From contig NZ_JBMPPC010000008.1 of NCBI RefSeq assembly GCF_049340185.1, positions 1-64,000 of the forward strand: a stretch of DNA of 64,000 nucleotides. Reading direction: 5' to 3'. This stretch comes from Undibacterium sp049340185. GTDB taxonomy: Bacteria; Pseudomonadota; Gammaproteobacteria; Burkholderiales; Burkholderiaceae_D. Shown here piece by piece: positions 60,919 through 64,000 of the stretch. Numbering within the stretch: position 1 is the first letter of the stretch; every line of letters starts with the position of its first letter. A model generated the notes under the pieces. It saw only the letters and a list, made by a program, of their open reading frames with translations, was not told the DNA's origin and made no database searches. The position numbers were made by a program, and so were the translations under genes.

Positions 60919-62094
60919 TCAACGCTCGATTGCCAATGCCACGCCCATGCCACCGCCGATACACAAACTTGCCAGGCCTTTTTTGGCGTCGCGACGTATC
61001 ATTTCATGGATCAGGCTTACCAGAATACGGGCTCCTGATGCGCCGATAGGATGACCGATTGCAATTGCACCGCCGTTGACATTGATCTTACTGGTGTCCC
61101 AGCCCATTTCTTTGTTCACGCCGATTGCCTGTGCAGCGAAGGCTTCGTTAATTTCCATCAGATCGAGGTCTTGATGACTCCAGCCAGCCTTGCGCAGGCA
61201 GAGTTGTGCTGCGGGTACCGGGCCCATGCCCATGATGGTTGGATCGATACCGGCGGAGGAGTAGGCTTTGATACGCGCCAGCACTGGCAGACCCAGCTCT
61301 TCTGCTTTGCGTGCAGACATCATGATGACAGCGGCTGCGCCATCGTTGAGGCCGGAGGCATTGCCTGCGGTGACGGTGCCGTTCTTGTCGAATGCGGGGC
61401 GCAGCGCCGCCAGGGATTCCAGCGTTGCGCCGTGCTTGATGAACTCGTCGCTATCGAACACGGTCGCACCTTTTTTGCTGGCGATTTCCAGCGGAATAAT
61501 TTCATCCGCAAACTTACCCGCTTTTTGTGCAGCTTCTGCCTTGTTTTGTGATGCCAGTGCGAACAGGTCTTGTTCTTCGCGAGTCACGCCATATTTCTTG
61601 GCGACGTTTTCGGCAGTGATACCCATGTGGTATTGGTTGTACACGTCCCACAAACCATCAACGATCATGGTGTCGACCAGTTTGGTGTCACCCATGCGGA
61701 AACCATCGCGCGAGCCATTCAGTACGTGTGGCGATGCGCTCATGTTTTCCTGTCCTCCGGCAATAATAATATCGGCGTCACCTGCCTTGATCGACTGGGC
61801 GGCGAGATGTGTCGCCTTGAGGCCGCTTCCACAGACTTTATTGATCGTAAATGCAGGCACCATATTCGGCAAACCCGCTTTGATGACGGCTTGACGCGCC
61901 GCGTTTTGCCCTACGCCCGCAGTCAGAACCTGACCCAGGATCACTTCGTTAATCAGATCAGCGCTCAAACCCGTTTTGGCTAACAAGCCTTTGATAACAT
62001 GCGCGCCCAGATCGGATGCGGCGATTTTTGCCAGTGAACCACCAAATTTGCCTACTGCGGTGCGACCTGCAGCAACGATGACGACGTCTTGCAT
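60919..62094 (-). CDS. phaA: Acetyl-CoA acetyltransferase (thiolase)
   Basis: Biosynthetic-type thiolase (391 aa) condensing two acetyl-CoA to acetoacetyl-CoA. The active-site Cys88 is in INKVCGSGLKA, the His in AIAIGHPIGASG, and the second Cys in LCIGGGMGVALA. With a phasin gene adjacent upstream it probably feeds polyhydroxybutyrate synthesis, but atoB-like use in fatty-acid or ketone degradation is equally possible and neither phaB nor phaC is present in the window. The symbol is therefore tentative. Confidence 0.9.
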   Translation of the reverse strand: MQDVVIVAAGRTAVGKFGGSLAKIAASDLGAHVIKGLLAKTGLSADLINEVILGQVLTAGVGQNAARQAVIKAGLPNMVPAFTINKVCGSGLKATHLAAQSIKAGDADIIIAGGQENMSASPHVLNGSRDGFRMGDTKLVDTMIVDGLWDVYNQYHMGITAENVAKKYGVTREEQDLFALASQNKAEAAQKAGKFADEIIPLEIASKKGATVFDSDEFIKHGATLESLAALRPAFDKNGTVTAGNASGLNDGAAAVIMMSARKAEELGLPVLARIKAYSSAGIDPTIMGMGPVPAAQLCLRKAGWSHQDLDLMEINEAFAAQAIGVNKEMGWDTSKINVNGGAIAIGHPIGASGARILVSLIHEMIRRDAKKGLASLCIGGGMGVALAIER

Positions 62095-62193
62095 TTGATT
62101 CTCCTAGTTGAAATGCTCTTTTTAGAGCCTGATGTGTGACTGTATTTTAATGCCAGCGCGCAGATAGCGCCTGTAGGATCGGCGTTTTAGGCA

Positions 62194-62230
62194 AAAAAAT
62201 AGGCCCGACGTTTCCGTGGGCCTATTTTTT
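62194..62230. terminator. Bidirectional-type terminator between phasin and thiolase genes
   Basis: AAAAAATAGGCCC (62194-62206) and GGGCCTATTTTTT (62218-62230) are perfect reverse complements around an 11-base loop, ending the phasin transcript. Confidence 0.9.
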
Positions 62231-62358
62231 GATGCAAGCTGTCAATGACGTAACGATAATTTGTGCTTACCTAGACTTGTGCTTAACTAGGTATCAGCAG
62301 TAATTAGCGCAACCAATTAACGCAGCACATTCACCTGACAGTCATGACTTGCGTCAGA

Positions 62359-62919
62359 TTACTTCTTGCTGCGTGTAGTTTTTTCAGCAGCTTGCGTAAA
62401 TTGCTGAGTGGCTTTCGCCAGATTGTCTTCCAGAGTCTGTACTGCTTGTTTGCTAGTTTTAGACAATTGCTCGTAACCTGCATTGATGTTACCGACAACG
62501 GCTTTCAGTGCAGTCACTGCCTGCTCGGAACCCGCTGGTGCATTTTTTGTGACTTCGTCGATCAAGGCGACAACTTTCGTGTTTGTTTCAGCAATATGCG
62601 CTTCAACTGCTTTGGTGAATTCCGCTTGAGTAGCAGAAGTGATCGATGCCAGGTGACGGCCATAAGCCAAGGCTTTTTCTGCACTCGGTTGTGCTTGAGC
62701 TGCTGTCAAAGAAAAGAATTCTTTTGGATCTTTTGCGCTGACGAGTTGCTTAGCAGCGGCAGTACCTTCTTCGATACTTGCTTTAGCCGCATTGACGTTC
62801 AAAGCAACGAGTTGCTCCAGACCTTCAAATGCTTTTTTGTTCAATGCTGTCAAAGAAGCGAATTGCGCTTCGAGGCTGGATTTAGTCGCAGCGATAAATT
62901 GTTCTGGTGTTGTAAACAT
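62359..62919 (-). CDS. phaP: Phasin family protein
   Basis: Small amphipathic helical protein (186 aa) of the phasin family (TIGR01841-type), which coats polyhydroxyalkanoate granules. The N-terminus MFTTPEQFIAATKSSLEAQF and LVALNVNAAKASIEEGTAAA are the family pattern, and the C-terminus ends in the basic AEKTTRSKK. It has its own terminator. The 198-bp upstream region holds two GTGCAC-containing palindromes that could be PhaR-type regulator sites. Confidence 0.92.
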   Translation of the reverse strand: MFTTPEQFIAATKSSLEAQFASLTALNKKAFEGLEQLVALNVNAAKASIEEGTAAAKQLVSAKDPKEFFSLTAAQAQPSAEKALAYGRHLASITSATQAEFTKAVEAHIAETNTKVVALIDEVTKNAPAGSEQAVTALKAVVGNINAGYEQLSKTSKQAVQTLEDNLAKATQQFTQAAEKTTRSKK

Positions 62920-62988
62920 GGTGTTCTCCTGAGGAAAAATGATAAAAAATGAGGATTTTCACAGCGCTTTCCATCTCATTTACCAAAT

Positions 62989-63057
62989 GGTGCACCGCAA
63001 CAATTCTTATTCTACACGCTTATTTTTAACGGTCAAGCAGTTTTTTGTGCACTGCAC
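62989..63057. promoter_or_regulatory. Candidate PhaR-type operator sites between phasin and cupin genes
   Basis: GGTGCACC (62989-62996) is a perfect palindrome; GTGCA-C-TGCAC (63047-63057) is an inverted repeat around one base. Both contain the TGCA core reported for PhaR sites near phasin genes. They flank the likely promoters of the divergent phasin and cupin genes. Confidence 0.4.
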
Positions 63058-63117
63058 CAAAATATTTGTAACAGCGTCTTCTGACCGAAATCCCTGCTGA
63101 CATGCGAAAATATTGCT

Positions 63118-63621
63118 ATGAATACAAATACCTTACATAGTCCTGGCGATCACTCTGCCAGTACCTCTGCCACCTTATTCTCTACCCACTGCGCCGATCT
63201 ACCCTGGGTGCGCTGGGCGATGCCTGGTGCACAATTCAAATTGCTCAGCGCTGATCCGGACAGCGGTCGTTTTTCGCTGATGATCAAAGTCGAAAAAAAC
63301 AGCTTGGCTCCCTTACATCGCCATGTCGGTGCCGTAGAGGGCTATATTCTCGAAGGCGGCTTCCATTACCACGACGACCCGGCGACTTGCTTTATTGCAG
63401 GCGATTATCTGCTGGAAAAAGATGGCGCAATACACCGGCCTGTCAGTCCGGAAGGCGCGGTCATGTTTGCTGTATTTCATGGTCCTGTAGAGGGCATCGC
63501 CGAAACAGGCGAAGTCATCGGTACAATCGACTGTCAGTGGCATATGCGTACCTGGCAATCGGCACTAGATAAAATCACCAGTCAAGACGGGCAGAAAGCG
63601 CTCACCTCGCAGCCAGTCTAA
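63118..63621 (+). CDS. Cupin-domain protein (dihydroxyacetophenone-dioxygenase-like / ChrR-like)
   Basis: Small cytoplasmic protein (167 aa) with a single cupin barrel. The first metal motif is LHRHVGAVEGYILEG (two His and Glu at typical spacing), and the second motif region is EKDGAIHRPVSPEGA with one His. The pattern resembles the 2,4'-dihydroxyacetophenone-dioxygenase-like and ChrR cupins. The enzymatic role is unproven. It is divergent from the phasin gene; 29 bp separate it from the next start. Confidence 0.78.
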   Translation: MNTNTLHSPGDHSASTSATLFSTHCADLPWVRWAMPGAQFKLLSADPDSGRFSLMIKVEKNSLAPLHRHVGAVEGYILEGGFHYHDDPATCFIAGDYLLEKDGAIHRPVSPEGAVMFAVFHGPVEGIAETGEVIGTIDCQWHMRTWQSALDKITSQDGQKALTSQPV

Positions 63622-63650
63622 TCATTTTCTGAAACCAGAATCAGGCAGCT

Positions 63651-64000
63651 ATGTTCTCAACCCGTAGCAAAATCACGACCGGTATTGCATGGCTGCTATT
63701 TACCCTGCTGATGGTGCTGGTCGCTATTCAAGACTATCGCCGCGAGGGCGGCAGCACCATCTGGCAACCTATCTTATGGGAAAGCTCCTCTGCAGTGGTC
63801 GGCCTGTCGCTGTGGCTGACGCAAAGATACTTCACGCAAAAGTATGACTATCTGCTGACGACGCCGTGGCGCTGGTTCGGCGTGCAATTACTGTGCATGC
63901 CACTGATGTGGCTAAGCTTTGTACCGCTGACGTTCGGGATACGCCATCTGGTGTATTACTGGATGTCCACCACGTATCGGCACGACTCCTGGCCGCAGTT
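63651..64000 (+). CDS. Membrane protein, probably LytTR regulator or sensor kinase (partial, runs off the window)
   Basis: ATG at 63651 opens a frame that stays open to the window end (116 codons seen). The start MFSTRSKITTGIAWLLFTLL and the block IWQPILWESSSAVVGLSLWL have the pattern of the four-helix membrane segment found ahead of LytTR or histidine-kinase domains. Three hydrophobic segments are visible (about residues 11-25, 42-58, 76-95). The domain that would decide the function is outside the window. Confidence 0.7.
   Translation, partial: MFSTRSKITTGIAWLLFTLLMVLVAIQDYRREGGSTIWQPILWESSSAVVGLSLWLTQRYFTQKYDYLLTTPWRWFGVQLLCMPLMWLSFVPLTFGIRHLVYYWMSTTYRHDSWPQ

Noticed and set aside
61268..61894. 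208-aa frame antisense to the thiolase gene (also 61051-61551 and 61570-61983)
   Set aside because: Entirely inside a well-supported conserved gene on the other strand; composition is that of a mirrored GC-rich frame.
1..64000. tRNA, rRNA, insertion-sequence or prophage genes
   Set aside because: No cloverleaf-like sequence, rRNA segment, transposase, integrase or phage structural gene could be recognised on either strand.

Overview
The window looks like chromosomal DNA of a betaproteobacterium, most likely family Oxalobacteraceae or a near relative in Burkholderiales. This is inferred from gene content, not from a marker gene: a DUF1631 protein, the block smg - dprA - LysM protein / def - fmt, a phasin next to an acetoacetyl-CoA-forming thiolase, and a base composition near 50% GC. 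No rRNA or tRNA gene is seen. A strong sigma70-type promoter at the far left points out of the window.

Region by region. 1-11.4 kb is housekeeping: a CDF metal exporter, a DUF1631 protein, DNA topoisomerase III, Smg, DprA, a LysM protein, and the divergent def-fmt pair. 12-17 kb is a five-gene ABC importer of the branched-chain amino-acid (Liv/Urt) type followed by an alpha/beta hydrolase. 17.9-25 kb holds an NhaR-like LysR regulator, a Bax-inhibitor-1-like protein, a TerC-family protein and metH. The metH leader carries what I read as a SAM-II-class riboswitch with its own terminator and antiterminator. 25-26.3 kb is a decayed intergenic stretch with dispersed repeats, a relic of an FRG-domain gene and a tiny candidate ORF. 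26.3-30 kb is a translationally coupled HD-GYP / PAS-GGDEF-EAL pair for cyclic-di-GMP, and 30.2-31.2 kb an OmpA-type lipoprotein.

31.6-48.6 kb is the most distinctive part: about 16 consecutive same-strand genes forming a Tad/Flp (tight-adherence) pilus locus. It has two prepilin-like proteins, three TadE/TadG-like pseudopilins, CpaB, a CpaC secretin, a CpaF ATPase with an N-terminal FHA-like domain, TadB, TadC and a TadD lipoprotein. It runs on into DUF192, DUF4124, a large Ig-like-repeat lipoprotein, an unrecognised His-rich membrane protein and an apolipoprotein N-acyltransferase. Neither a TadV/CpaA prepilin peptidase nor a TadZ/CpaE ATPase is present. A terminator behind the major pilin should make the pilin transcript more abundant than the machinery transcript.

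48.6-64 kb is mixed: a GNAT acetyltransferase, a LytS/LytTR two-component system with a hexanucleotide repeat in its kinase gene, a stand-alone receiver, an S9 peptidase, an active/inactive M16 peptidase pair, a DUF6445-like oxygenase, a POT peptide transporter, a thiolase, a phasin, a cupin, and the start of a membrane protein that runs off the right edge.

Intergenic spaces are rich in small structures: several perfect hairpins, a 17-bp dispersed motif, a two-part dispersed repeat, and three short arrays with a period near 12 bp.
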